A stretch of 40,397 nucleotides of DNA, taken from Prochlorococcus sp. AG-409-L18. Its GTDB lineage: Bacteria; Cyanobacteriota; Cyanobacteriia; PCC-6307; Cyanobiaceae. Made by a program: the position numbers and the translations under genes. The stretch's first letter is position 1. Every line of letters starts with the position of its first letter. Shown here piece by piece: positions 14,797-25,754 of this stretch. Location: assembly GCA_003215535.1 (NCBI GenBank), contig QCKG01000016.1:1-40397 (forward strand). The letters run 5' to 3'. The notes under the pieces were generated by a model. It searched no databases, was not told where the DNA came from, and saw only the letters and a program-made list of their open reading frames with translations.

Positions 14797-17406
14797 TTAT
14801 CTACTAATTAATGATTTCAACTTAACTTCGAGATTCCTTGTGAAAATTCTACTGTTAAATAGCGCACTTGTTAACCTTTTTTCATCCAATTTAGATTTAA
14901 TAAATTTGTAGTATTCTTTATCCAAAGCGATTTTTATTGCTTGGCTTACATATTCTTCTTTGTTATAAACAATTAACTCTTTAAGGTCTAGGCTATTTAG
15001 AAGGCTGGAGGCCATCCTAGAGCTATAACTTTGTCCTATTAGTGTCAGTAAAGGTAAGCCAGCATATAATGAAATCCAAGCAGTTGCACCTGCATTATAT
15101 TTGAATGTATCAAGGAAAAGATTACCTAGGCCATGTCGCTTTATATGTTTATCTAAAGGTATACTTTTCGTATAAATAACTCTATTACTACTGACTCCTC
15201 TCTTCATTAACTCTTTATCAAGATTGTTTTTAGTACAATTATGCGAGATGCTGATCCATAGTACACTATTCTTTACTCTTCTAAGTATATTCATCCAACA
15301 GTCAAATTCCTCGGAACTAATCTTATATGTAGAGTTAAAGCACGTGAATATAAAAGCATTTTGAGGTAGTCCAAAATCTTCTCTATTGAATTTAAGCTCT
15401 GATATTTTCTGTGTATCATCATTACATTGGTAGCAACCATCCATATATATAACCTTTTCTGAATAGTATTTTTTATCTTCTGGCGGAATTATTATTTTAT
15501 CTCCAATTATATAATCTATAGCTTTAGAACCAAGAGATCCAGGATAGCCTAAGTAACTGACTTGAACTGGAGCAACTCTTCTTTCAAATAAAGCTGGCCT
15601 ACAATTTTCTGTATATCCCATCAGATCAATTGCAATATCTAAATTATCATTCCTTATAGTATTTACAGCATCGTTCTCATTTAGATCATCGATATCCCTA
15701 AATGTATCTACTGCATTTTTAACTCTTTTCGTATAATTATCTTCTTTATTTACACCCCAAGAATAGGCATAGACTTCTACATCATTCTTGTCGTGTAATT
15801 CTAATATTCTTACTAATAAGATTATTACAGGATGCTTATAGAAATTACCAGAGAAATAACCTATTCTAGTTTTTGAGCTTCTATTATTACATTTAAAGTC
15901 CATCGTTCTATTGTATAATTTTCTATTGAATGATTTTGCTCTTTCAAGGTTTATCTTAGGGTTTGTTTCTATAGTCATTAAACCCATTGGGTTAATACTA
16001 TTATTAGAAGTGATTAATTTATTTATATCAGAAATCAATCCTTCTCTACCATTCCAATTTCCTATCGAATCTTTTAATTTAAGCAATTCAACTTTTGCTT
16101 CCAAATAATCTGGTTTATTTTCTATAGCCTTTTCAAAAACATAAATCGCTTTCTCTGCACTCTTCAATTTGGAATATGCATTACCTAGGTTAAAGTATGC
16201 TTCCGCAAAGTTCGGCCTCTCTTTAATTGCTTTCTCATATAATTGTATAGACTCATTGTACTTACCTTTTGTTTGTTTTATGTTACCTAGTACATTTAAT
16301 GCTTCATACCATTTCGGATTGATAGACAAGGCTTTTTTCAAGTAAAATTCTGCTTCATTTATGTTATTATTTTCTAATTTTACTACTCCTATAACTGTCA
16401 AGGCTTCATAATGATTTTCATCACGAGAAATGATATTATTTATATAAACCAAACCTTCTTCTACCCTACCAATTTCAATTAACGTATACCCAAGACTGTA
16501 AATACACTCTGTAAAATCTTTATTAATTAGCAATCCTTTCTTATAATTCTTTATAGCTTCTTCGAATTTTTCTATCCTTTTTAGACAATTTCCTAGATTA
16601 TGGAATGTTGAAGCCAATTTACTATCTCTTTCAATAGATAACTTGTAGTGATGAATAGCGCTAGTATATTTACCTTGATCACTATATATTTTAGCAAGTT
16701 GAAATTGACTTATAGCATCATTTCTATTTAATTCAATTCCTTTCTTACAAGCAATAATCGCTTCTTCACTTTTACCTAAAGTATTTAGGGCGCTAGCCAA
16801 TCCAATATACGCATAATGTGAATTACTATTTATTTTAATACAACTTTCGTAAGCATCAACTGCTTCTTTATTTCTTCCTAAAGATAACAAGCAGTTTCCT
16901 AGATTGTTATAAGGATCAGCATAATTGGGCGAATTCTCTATAGCTCTATTATAACTTTCTATAGCATCATTAATCTGTCCTATAGCCTTATAAGCACTTC
17001 CCAGATTACAATGAGCTTGCGAATATGTAGGCCTTAGCTTTATTGCCTTTTTAAAACTTCGGATTGCTTCTTCCCATCTACCTTTTAACTTTAGACAAGA
17101 ACCCATATTATTTAATCCGTCAACAAAATGAGGCTCTATTTCTAGAGCCTTTTTAAGAAACTTCATTGAATTATCTATCTGCCCTTTCATTAAACATATA
17201 GCCCCTAGGTTTCCAAATAGCATATAGTTCTTCTTATCTTTATCTATTAATATTTTATATATTCTTTCGGCCTCATTAAGCTTACCATTATTAATTAATT
17301 CAATTGCATGTTCTTCAGTGAATTCGATGCCTAAGGGAACCTTTCTAGCTCCTTTAATCACTTTAAAGCCTTTAGAACTATTGTTAACCTTTTCCTTTTT
17401 TTTCAT
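14797..17406 (-). CDS. TPR-containing GT41 (O-GlcNAc transferase-like) protein, copy 1
   Basis: The 869-residue protein has about 12 TPR units (about residues 22-460; for example FVDGLNNMGSCLKLKGRWEE and YADPYNNLGNCLLSLGRNKE) and then a GT41 catalytic region (PF13844-like, about 500-869) as in SPINDLY/OGT. Seen in order: RIGYFSGNFYKHPVIILLVR with His525, DIAIDLMGYTENCRPALF, APVQVSYLGYPGSLGSKAID, FTCFNSTYKISSEEF and NLFLDTFKYNAGATAWISLY. The family puts a sugar from a nucleotide donor on Ser/Thr of proteins; bacterial members can have other roles. Odd: the nucleotide-contact signature HTTxxD of the family, present in copy 2, here reads GATAWI (about 772-777), with the Asp replaced by Ile. Cytoplasmic, no signal peptide. 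Divergent from copy 2. Confidence 0.9.
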   Translation of the reverse strand: MKKKEKVNNSSKGFKVIKGARKVPLGIEFTEEHAIELINNGKLNEAERIYKILIDKDKKNYMLFGNLGAICLMKGQIDNSMKFLKKALEIEPHFVDGLNNMGSCLKLKGRWEEAIRSFKKAIKLRPTYSQAHCNLGSAYKAIGQINDAIESYNRAIENSPNYADPYNNLGNCLLSLGRNKEAVDAYESCIKINSNSHYAYIGLASALNTLGKSEEAIIACKKGIELNRNDAISQFQLAKIYSDQGKYTSAIHHYKLSIERDSKLASTFHNLGNCLKRIEKFEEAIKNYKKGLLINKDFTECIYSLGYTLIEIGRVEEGLVYINNIISRDENHYEALTVIGVVKLENNNINEAEFYLKKALSINPKWYEALNVLGNIKQTKGKYNESIQLYEKAIKERPNFAEAYFNLGNAYSKLKSAEKAIYVFEKAIENKPDYLEAKVELLKLKDSIGNWNGREGLISDINKLITSNNSINPMGLMTIETNPKINLERAKSFNRKLYNRTMDFKCNNRSSKTRIGYFSGNFYKHPVIILLVRILELHDKNDVEVYAYSWGVNKEDNYTKRVKNAVDTFRDIDDLNENDAVNTIRNDNLDIAIDLMGYTENCRPALFERRVAPVQVSYLGYPGSLGSKAIDYIIGDKIIIPPEDKKYYSEKVIYMDGCYQCNDDTQKISELKFNREDFGLPQNAFIFTCFNSTYKISSEEFDCWMNILRRVKNSVLWISISHNCTKNNLDKELMKRGVSSNRVIYTKSIPLDKHIKRHGLGNLFLDTFKYNAGATAWISLYAGLPLLTLIGQSYSSRMASSLLNSLDLKELIVYNKEEYVSQAIKIALDKEYYKFIKSKLDEKRLTSALFNSRIFTRNLEVKLKSLISR

Positions 17407-17675
17407 CTTAGAAAATAGATTTTATTTTGATTTGCAAATCTTATGATAACTTACCCCATGTAAAAACTAAACCACTTAACTATTTATAGATACATTATTG
17501 CAATTAACTTAATCAGTTGCTTCTATAGCTAATACTTATTCTAAATATATTACCCATTTTAACTACCCTTTTGAATACCCACAGTCAATATTTCTATCAA
17601 CTATTACTTTATCTATTATGACTTATTCTATGCTAATATTCATCAATAAATTTCAAAGCACATTATCTTAATTAT
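17407..17675. promoter_or_regulatory. Divergent promoter region of the two TPR-GT41 genes
   Basis: The 269-bp AT-rich stretch lies between the divergent starts at 17406 (minus) and 17676 (plus) and must hold both promoters. No specific -10/-35 pair or operator can be assigned with confidence, and neither start has a strong Shine-Dalgarno. Confidence 0.5.
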
Positions 17676-19847
17676 ATGACTAGATATGCCAAAAATAAAA
17701 AACAACCAACTTTAGCAGAATTAGAAACATTGGCTATCAATACATATCTAAAAGGAGAATACTATGATTCTAAATCTATATTTGAATACTTGATTTCAAT
17801 AGGTTCTCAAAACCCTGAAATTTATCTTTTACTAGCCTTCATCTTGGCCAGTTCTTCTAGTATAAAGGCTTCCTTTAATGTCTTACAAAAATCCCTTTTG
17901 ATTAAGAACCTTAATAGCCTTCAATTACAAAAAATAGGACATGCAATGAGCTCAATTTCACAATATAAACCAGCCATTAATGTCTTTGAGAAAGCTTTAT
18001 CACTTGACCCTAACAATCCAAAGTATTACTTTGATATAGGAAATTGTTACAAGGCACTGAGCATTTTTGATTTCTCTATTGTCTCATATCTAAAAGCTTT
18101 AGAACTAGATCCTTTCAATACAGAAGCTTTAAACAATTTAGGAACCTTATATCTTAATCTAGGCCGAATCGACGAAGCCATAAAGCTTTTCAAGAAGGCG
18201 ATACTTATAAACCCTTACTTTTTAAACTCTTTGGTAAATTTAAGTAATTCTCTACTTTTACATCTCAATATCAAGAGCTCTATCAGATCAAGCAATATTG
18301 CGTTGTCGATCAAACCTAATTCTTTTCATGCAATTATTAGCTTGGCTAATGGATACATCAAGTGCGAGCAATTTGAGAAAGCATTATACTTATTAAAATC
18401 TGCTATTAAACTTAACCCATGCTCTCCTGAAGCACTATATAATCTAGGGGATTTATATACACAACTCAAGTCATATCAACTAGCCGAAAAGTGTTATAAG
18501 TCTGCATTGAAATTTAAACCTGATTTTCCTGATGCAAAGGTCCAATTAATCCAATGTGAACTTCATAATAGTAATTGGATTATGTTCGAGGAAAGGATTA
18601 AGTGGCTTAAGAATTTAGGACTGTATGGAGAACCTGTAATACCTTGGGGCCTTATGATTTTGGAGGACAACCCCTATAACCATCTTAATCGTACTAGGCG
18701 TTTTTCTCTAAAGAACTTTCCAGTCAGTTCTTTAATCGTTAAATTTACACCAAAAAAAAAGATTCGTATTGGTTATTTTTCTTCCACTTTTTATGAGCAA
18801 GCAGGTATGGTCCTCTATTCGAGGATATTTCAACTCCATGATAAAAATAAGTTTGAGATATATGCCTACAATTATTACTCAAATATCACTGATAGATATA
18901 CAAAACGTGTAACAGAACATGTAGACGTTTATAGAGATCTAACCTCAATAGGTGACCTTAGAGCGGCTCAGATAGCTCGAGAAGATAACTTAGATATTGC
19001 AGTTGATCTAAGAGGATATACGAGTCGAGGTCGCTTTGGGATTTTTGCTAATAAGGTTGCACCAATCCAAATTCATTATATGGGTTTTGCTGGAACAACT
19101 GGTTCCGAATGTATAGACTACTTGATAGCTGATAGGACCATAATACCGGAAAACTTAAGAAAGTATTATACCGAGAATATACTTTATATGCCTTTAAGTT
19201 ATCAATGCAACGATGAAACTAAATCCATATCAACTACTCATTATTCGAGAAGCCAATTAAACTTACCCGAGGATTCATTTGTTTTCACTTGCTTTAACAG
19301 TCCCCATAAAATTACTCCCAGGGAATTTGATGTTTGGATGAAGCTTCTAAGAGATATCCCAAATAGCGTTCTTTGGTTACTAGAAACCTCACCATTATCA
19401 AAAAATAATTTATTTAGAGAAGCAAAAAATCGTTATATAAGCGATGAAAGGATTATTTTTGCAAAAAAATTACCTTTAGAAGAGCATTTGGCTAGACATA
19501 GTTGTGGGAATTTGTTTTTAGACACTTTCAATTATAATGCCCATACAACAGCCTCAGATGCACTTTTTTCAGGTATGCCACTCTTGACTTTAATTGGTAA
19601 TAGTTTCTCAGCCCGCGTAGGTGCAAGTGTTTTATCAGCTTTAAATATGCCTGAGCTTATAGCTCACAATATTAGTGATTATTATCAAAAGGCCTATTTA
19701 TTAGCGACCAACAAACCCACCTATCAAAGAATAATGCTGAAATTAAAAATATCTATATCTGAATCATCTTTCTTTGATTCTCACAAATTCACAAGAGATT
19801 TAGAAGATCATTACTTGCATGTTTATAATCATATGCTTAAGACCTAA
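17676..19847 (+). CDS. TPR-containing GT41 (O-GlcNAc transferase-like) protein, copy 2
   Basis: The 723-residue protein has an N-terminal TPR array (about 20-295, for example TEALNNLGTLYLNLGRIDEA and PEALYNLGDLYTQLKSYQLA) and a GT41 catalytic region (about 345-723): KKIRIGYFSSTFYEQAGMVL, DIAVDLRGYTSRGRFGIF, APIQIHYMGFAGTTGSECID, FTCFNSPHKITPREFDVW and NLFLDTFNYNAHTTASDALF. Here the HTTxxD signature (about 623-628) is intact, but the FxxHP-type position has Gln375-Ala (YEQAG) instead of His-Pro, which in family members is close to the active site. It is a paralog of copy 1 but shorter in TPRs. It is followed after 304 bp by the second DUF616-like gene on the same strand; a joint function is likely, the acceptor unknown. 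Confidence 0.9.
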   Translation: MTRYAKNKKQPTLAELETLAINTYLKGEYYDSKSIFEYLISIGSQNPEIYLLLAFILASSSSIKASFNVLQKSLLIKNLNSLQLQKIGHAMSSISQYKPAINVFEKALSLDPNNPKYYFDIGNCYKALSIFDFSIVSYLKALELDPFNTEALNNLGTLYLNLGRIDEAIKLFKKAILINPYFLNSLVNLSNSLLLHLNIKSSIRSSNIALSIKPNSFHAIISLANGYIKCEQFEKALYLLKSAIKLNPCSPEALYNLGDLYTQLKSYQLAEKCYKSALKFKPDFPDAKVQLIQCELHNSNWIMFEERIKWLKNLGLYGEPVIPWGLMILEDNPYNHLNRTRRFSLKNFPVSSLIVKFTPKKKIRIGYFSSTFYEQAGMVLYSRIFQLHDKNKFEIYAYNYYSNITDRYTKRVTEHVDVYRDLTSIGDLRAAQIAREDNLDIAVDLRGYTSRGRFGIFANKVAPIQIHYMGFAGTTGSECIDYLIADRTIIPENLRKYYTENILYMPLSYQCNDETKSISTTHYSRSQLNLPEDSFVFTCFNSPHKITPREFDVWMKLLRDIPNSVLWLLETSPLSKNNLFREAKNRYISDERIIFAKKLPLEEHLARHSCGNLFLDTFNYNAHTTASDALFSGMPLLTLIGNSFSARVGASVLSALNMPELIAHNISDYYQKAYLLATNKPTYQRIMLKLKISISESSFFDSHKFTRDLEDHYLHVYNHMLKT

Positions 19848-20151
19848 TATCACTTACAATTATTATTATCGTTATTCTATATTTCTCTTTTTTCAAACTT
19901 TTATCTTCTATCTATATTTACTCGATAATCTATATATTAAATCTTTCTTTTATTAACTATAGTATTACCTTCATAACATTAGCTCAACTAAATACTTTAC
20001 TTATTGGGATATACCCAGAATTTTTTTCTGTCTATAAATTAAACCTAATTAAACTATTATAATTTTTTTTATATTCGAAAATTTAAATAATTATATATCT
20101 AATATCATTTCTCTATGAACTAGTGACCAACTTTATAGTAATCTAAGCTAA
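19848..20151. other. Very AT-rich gap between GT41 copy 2 and the DUF616-like gene
   Basis: The 304 bases are among the most AT-rich of the window. I see no open frame of interest, hairpin with U-tract or RNA gene. Confidence 0.45.
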
Positions 20152-20847
20152 ATGGATACTAGAGATTTGCTAAGAGTTCACTTTGTCTCTGCCCATTATG
20201 GTGGCAAGGCTCCTTGGAAGCATGAAGTAAAATCAGATAAATACCAGATTAGTTGTTCATATTATGACGATAATAATTCTCCTTCTAGACATTTGTCTAT
20301 GCATCCAAGACTAAAAGCAAAAATACCAAAAATGCTTGAATGGCGTTTTATTGAAGCCGATTGGTATGTTTGGATGGATTCTTCTATTAAACTTACTCAT
20401 AATGATCCAGCAGAGTTAATTCTAAAAACAGCTGGTAGCAATCCACTTTGCCTATTCAGGCATTCTTATGGTTCTTCAATTGAATTCGAAGCAAAAAGGG
20501 TTCTTGGTGATTTAAAGGTAAATCAGCAATATGTAGCCAAAAGATATCAAGGTGAACCTATTAGAGAACAACTTATTCATTATCTAGGAGATCCAGATTT
20601 TGTCGATGAAAGACTTTTCGGTATGACCTTTTTTGCTTACCACCGATCTGCTGCACCGCTTATGCAAGAATGGTTCCTACATAATTTAATGTGGAGTATT
20701 GAAGATCAGATATCCTTCCCTTATGTTCTTTACAAGTCTGGTTTGACCTATTCCTTATTCGATGGCTATATTGATTATGAGAATGAATTATTTCACTGGG
20801 ATTGGAAGACACGGGAGAATAACCTCAAATCGAATCTTAATCTTTAG
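20152..20847 (+). CDS. DUF616-like putative glycosyltransferase, copy 2
   Basis: The 231-residue paralog of the protein at 13985-14668. Same block order: RVHFVSAHYGG, DNNSPSRHLSMHPR, PKMLEWRFIEADWYVWMDSS, NPLCLFRHSYGS, GEPIREQLIHYLGDPDFVDE, FFAYH, LMQEWF, DQISFPYVLYKSGLTYSLFD and HWDWKTRE. The sequence DQISFPYV is closer to the DUF616-family consensus than QISLPYV in copy 1. The first seven residues (MDTRDLL) before RVHFVSAH differ from copy 1; ATG 20152 is the only start giving a normal N-terminus. It follows the GT41 copy 2 gene in the same direction, which pairs the two genes functionally. Cytoplasmic. Substrate unknown. Confidence 0.6.
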   Translation: MDTRDLLRVHFVSAHYGGKAPWKHEVKSDKYQISCSYYDDNNSPSRHLSMHPRLKAKIPKMLEWRFIEADWYVWMDSSIKLTHNDPAELILKTAGSNPLCLFRHSYGSSIEFEAKRVLGDLKVNQQYVAKRYQGEPIREQLIHYLGDPDFVDERLFGMTFFAYHRSAAPLMQEWFLHNLMWSIEDQISFPYVLYKSGLTYSLFDGYIDYENELFHWDWKTRENNLKSNLNL

Positions 20848-20893
20848 CATAATTTCTAGAACTTATATTTATCCTCTTATGTAAATTCAGATT

Positions 20894-21325
20894 TCAAATA
20901 ACAACTTCTAATATTCCATCAGTTACATATGCTGCCAGCCCTTCAATGTTATTTTCTAGTTCCTCTTTACTTATGCCCCATTTCTCGGAAATTACCTGAG
21001 ATAATTCATGTTTTTCTGCATGAGACTTCATGCATTCTACTAAATGTTCATGAGCACCCTCACCCATTCTTTTTTTTAAATAATTCCACACGGTCTGTTC
21101 TAGAGCACTTATGTATTTGATGTCCTCAACCCCAACATATTCATATAATTTCATCACACCCATGTGGCAAAATATTTGCCCTAATTCATCAAAATGGCTT
21201 TTGCAATCTTTCCCATGTTCATATTCTGCAAGTATCCACTCCAGTTCTTCACTTTTCTTATTATTCCCTTTTTTAACTTCTCGTAGCAGTCTATAGAATT
21301 CATTAAACTCTATTGGGCTTTCCAT
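20894..21325 (-). CDS. Hypothetical protein, 143 aa, helical and acidic
   Basis: The 143-residue protein is mostly alpha-helical and acidic, with scattered His and Cys (GKDCKSHFDELGQIFCHMGV, then EHLVECMKSHAEKHELS), which might bind metal but are not in a recognised motif. No signal peptide or membrane segment. The C-terminal part, EKWGISKEELENNIEGLAAY, resembles a small helical bundle end. It is encoded on the minus strand between the second DUF616-like gene (convergent, stop 47 bp away) and the sugar transferase. No family is recognised. It is probably real given its even composition and length, but its role in the island is unknown. Confidence 0.6.
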   Translation of the reverse strand: MESPIEFNEFYRLLREVKKGNNKKSEELEWILAEYEHGKDCKSHFDELGQIFCHMGVMKLYEYVGVEDIKYISALEQTVWNYLKKRMGEGAHEHLVECMKSHAEKHELSQVISEKWGISKEELENNIEGLAAYVTDGILEVVI

Positions 21326-21472
21326 CTCTAATGTGTTTTTTAAGTAATTCTATTATAACGTTTTCTTCCTTTCCTTCTGCCTCTTCTAAAAAGACTTAAG
21401 CATGTTAATTCAAATTTTGACCACTTATAGGCTCATTCTAATCCCAACCATTAAACTAAGTTTTTAGGACTT

Positions 21473-22127
21473 TTGACTTTACCTTCCAATATCCCCAGGA
21501 ACGCTGAAGATCTTATTCTTCAACAAAGTCGATTTGGCAGAACTCTAAAAAGGGCAGGGGATGTTTTCTTCTCAATAACCCTTTTAGCGATTGGATGGCC
21601 TTTATTCCTTATAATCGCAATTTTTGTGAAAGTTACCTCTCCTGGACCAATATTTTATATACAGCAACGTGTAGGACGCAACTTTAGAAGATTTGGATGC
21701 ATTAAATTTCGTACTATGCGTCAAGATGCAGACAATGTTCTCTCTAGGGTCTTAGCGAATTCACCATCAATGAAAAAGGAGTTTGAAAGGGATTTTAAGA
21801 TAAAAAAAGATCCTAGGATAACTCCAATAGGAAGGTTCCTTAGACGTTCAAGTTTAGATGAGCTTCCTCAGTTTTTTAATGTTTTAAAGGGTCAAATGAG
21901 TATTGTTGGTCCTAGGCCTATTGTTGAGAAGGAACTTCATAGGTATGGAAAATATATGGAAGAGGTGGCTTCGGTTCGGCCTGGCTTGACTGGTTTATGG
22001 CAGGTTAGTGGACGTAACAATCTTAGTTATGAAAAGCGAGTTCAATTAGATCTTTCTTATGCCCGTTCTAGGAGCTTTATGCTCGATATGGCTATAATTC
22101 TTAGAACTTTTGGGGTCTTATTATTTC

Positions 22128-22150
<23 letters not shown>
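21473..22150 (+). CDS. Polyprenyl-phosphate sugar-1-phosphate transferase (PHPT/WbaP-like)
   Basis: The 225-residue protein matches the bacterial sugar transferase family (PF02397-like), which starts lipid-linked glycan assembly by putting a sugar-1-phosphate on polyprenyl phosphate. One N-terminal membrane segment (VFFSITLLAIGWPLFLIIAI, about 32-51) is followed by SPGPIFYIQQRVGRNFRRFG, IKFRTMRQDADN, the DPRITPIGRFLRRSSLDELP catalytic block (about 112-131), PQFFNVLKGQMSIVGPRP and RPGLTGLWQVSGRNNL (about 164-179). It lacks the long multi-span N-terminus of WbaP, as in short members. The start is TTG 21473 with AGGA at 21466-21469; the frame has no upstream ATG. It borders the glycan island and its end overlaps cobD by 23 bp (convergent). 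Confidence 0.9.
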
Positions 22151-24175
<2,025 letters not shown>

Positions 24176-24354
24176 TCAGTGCAGGGGGTAGGCGAGAGCT
24201 TAAGCAATTGAGTATTGACTTTGAATAGTTTGATGAATTTCCATGTAAGGAGGCATCTCTCTCAGTAAGGAATTTCTATATTTATAATTTTAAGACTTTA
24301 TTTTTATTGATTTATTTGATTATTTTTCTGATAATCTATGATTTATAGTTCTAA

Positions 24355-24957
24355 TTATGCCTCGCTAGGGTGGGCTATAACCTTGTCAATTAAGCCATAA
24401 TTTTTTGCTTCATCTGCGCTCAAGAAATAATCCCTATCTGTATCTTTCTCGATTTTTTCAAAGCTCTGCCCTGTCATTTCAGCCATTGAATTATTTAGCA
24501 TATCTTTGATTCTTAGAATTTCTCTTGCCTCAATTTCAATGTCACTTGCTTGTCTTTGAGCTGTACCTCCTAGTGGTTGATGGATCATTATTCTGCTATG
24601 CGGTAAGGCTAATCTTTTCTCTTTTGTCCCCGCTGCTAAAAGGAATGCTCCCATTGATGCAGCAAGACCTACGCAAATTGTTACGACATCACTTTTAACG
24701 TATTTCATAGTGTCAAATATAGCCAGTCCTGCAGTTACTGATCCTCCGGGACTATTGATATAAAGATATATTGGTTTAGTGCTATCTTCTGAATCTAGAT
24801 AAAGCATTTGTGCAACAAGGCTATTCGCTACGCCATCATTAATCTCTTGGCCTAAGAAAAGAATTCTCTCAGCACCAAGTCTTGTGTAAATATCTACCCA
24901 GCGTTCTAGTTGGCTGCCAGGGAGTCTGTAGGGAACACTTGGAGTACCAATTGGCAT
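24355..24957 (-). CDS. clpP3: ATP-dependent Clp protease proteolytic subunit ClpP3-like
   Basis: The 200-residue serine peptidase of the ClpP family forms proteolytic rings driven by Clp ATPases. The nucleophile Ser101 lies in [14 protein letters not shown], His126 in [12 protein letters not shown], and the catalytic Asp at about 172-176 in [13 protein letters not shown]. The Gly-rich [20 protein letters not shown] segment is the substrate-binding edge. No propeptide is obvious. It lies 86 bp downstream of clpR on the same strand; cyanobacterial ClpP3 and ClpR form one mixed core complex, and the gene order clpR-clpP3 matches that knowledge. Name by context; assignment to ClpP3 rather than ClpP1/P2 is inferred. 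Confidence 0.93.
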   Translation of the reverse strand: MPIGTPSVPYRLPGSQLERWVDIYTRLGAERILFLGQEINDGVANSLVAQMLYLDSEDSTKPIYLYINSPGGSVTAGLAIFDTMKYVKSDVVTICVGLAASMGAFLLAAGTKEKRLALPHSRIMIHQPLGGTAQRQASDIEIEAREILRIKDMLNNSMAEMTGQSFEKIEKDTDRDYFLSADEAKNYGLIDKVIAHPSEA

Positions 24958-25043
24958 AATAAGATTTTAGAAGAAGAATTAGGTAAAGCCTAAAAATGTT
25001 TTGAGAAGGGAATACCTCTTTGTGGTTGGTTTGACTCTTTCTA

Positions 25044-25724
25044 TCAACTCGTTTGAGTTGAAGTAGGTAGATCCTTCCGACTTTTCAAGACTCTATCGAT
25101 AATTCCATATTCAACAGCTTCATGAGGGTTTAGATAACTCATTCGGTCAGAATCTTTTGATAATTGATCTACGCTGCGACCAGTATTTTTAGAAAGTATC
25201 TCAAGCATTGCTTGTTTGTTATGTATGACTTCTTTTGCACGTATTTGGATATCGGTTGCTTGGCCTCTGGCTCCACTTCTTGGCTGATGCAGCACGATTG
25301 AGGAATGAGGTAAGGCCGCACGTTGGCCTTTGGTCCCTGCAGAAAGAATCACGGCAGCTGTCCCCATTGCTTGCCCTATGCAAATGGTGTGAACAGGTGG
25401 TTTGACGTAGCTAAGAGTGTCACAAATTGCAAAAGCCTCGGTTTCGAAGCCAATAGCATCACCTGTATACCAGCTAGTCCCTGTTGAGTTGATGTAGAAA
25501 TAAATTGGCTTTTCGGCGTTGTCGAACTCTAGATAAAGCAGTTGGGCAATGATTAGTTCAGTGACATCCATTCCAAGTTGTCTTTTGGCATCATCATCAG
25601 AAAACAAAGGAAGTCCTAGATAGACGATTCTTTCTTTTAAAAGCAGTGATGGAAGATCAGGAGGCGGAGTCCGCATCACGGACGAATCGCTGTAGTAGGG
25701 AGCTGAAACTGTCATATTTGACAA
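25044..25724 (-). CDS. clpR: Inactive ClpP-like subunit ClpR
   Basis: The 226-residue ClpP homologue carries the ClpR signature: at the nucleophile position it has Gly121 (GQAMGTAAVILSAG) instead of Ser, while the His (HSSIVLHQPRSG, His146) is kept. The handle region contains a ClpR-type insertion, TGTSWYTGDAIGFETEAFAI (about 81-100). ClpR cannot cut peptides but assembles with ClpP3 in cyanobacteria. The N-terminus is extended by about 25 residues relative to ClpP3. The next gene, clpP3, follows after 86 bp; upstream the PIN/TRAM gene ends 30 bp away, suggesting one transcript PIN/TRAM-clpR-clpP3. C-terminal tail SRKDLPTSTQTS is short. Confidence 0.93.
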   Translation of the reverse strand: MSNMTVSAPYYSDSSVMRTPPPDLPSLLLKERIVYLGLPLFSDDDAKRQLGMDVTELIIAQLLYLEFDNAEKPIYFYINSTGTSWYTGDAIGFETEAFAICDTLSYVKPPVHTICIGQAMGTAAVILSAGTKGQRAALPHSSIVLHQPRSGARGQATDIQIRAKEVIHNKQAMLEILSKNTGRSVDQLSKDSDRMSYLNPHEAVEYGIIDRVLKSRKDLPTSTQTS

Positions 25725-25754
25725 AACTTTTGCAGAATTTGAGCCTAGCGGGGC

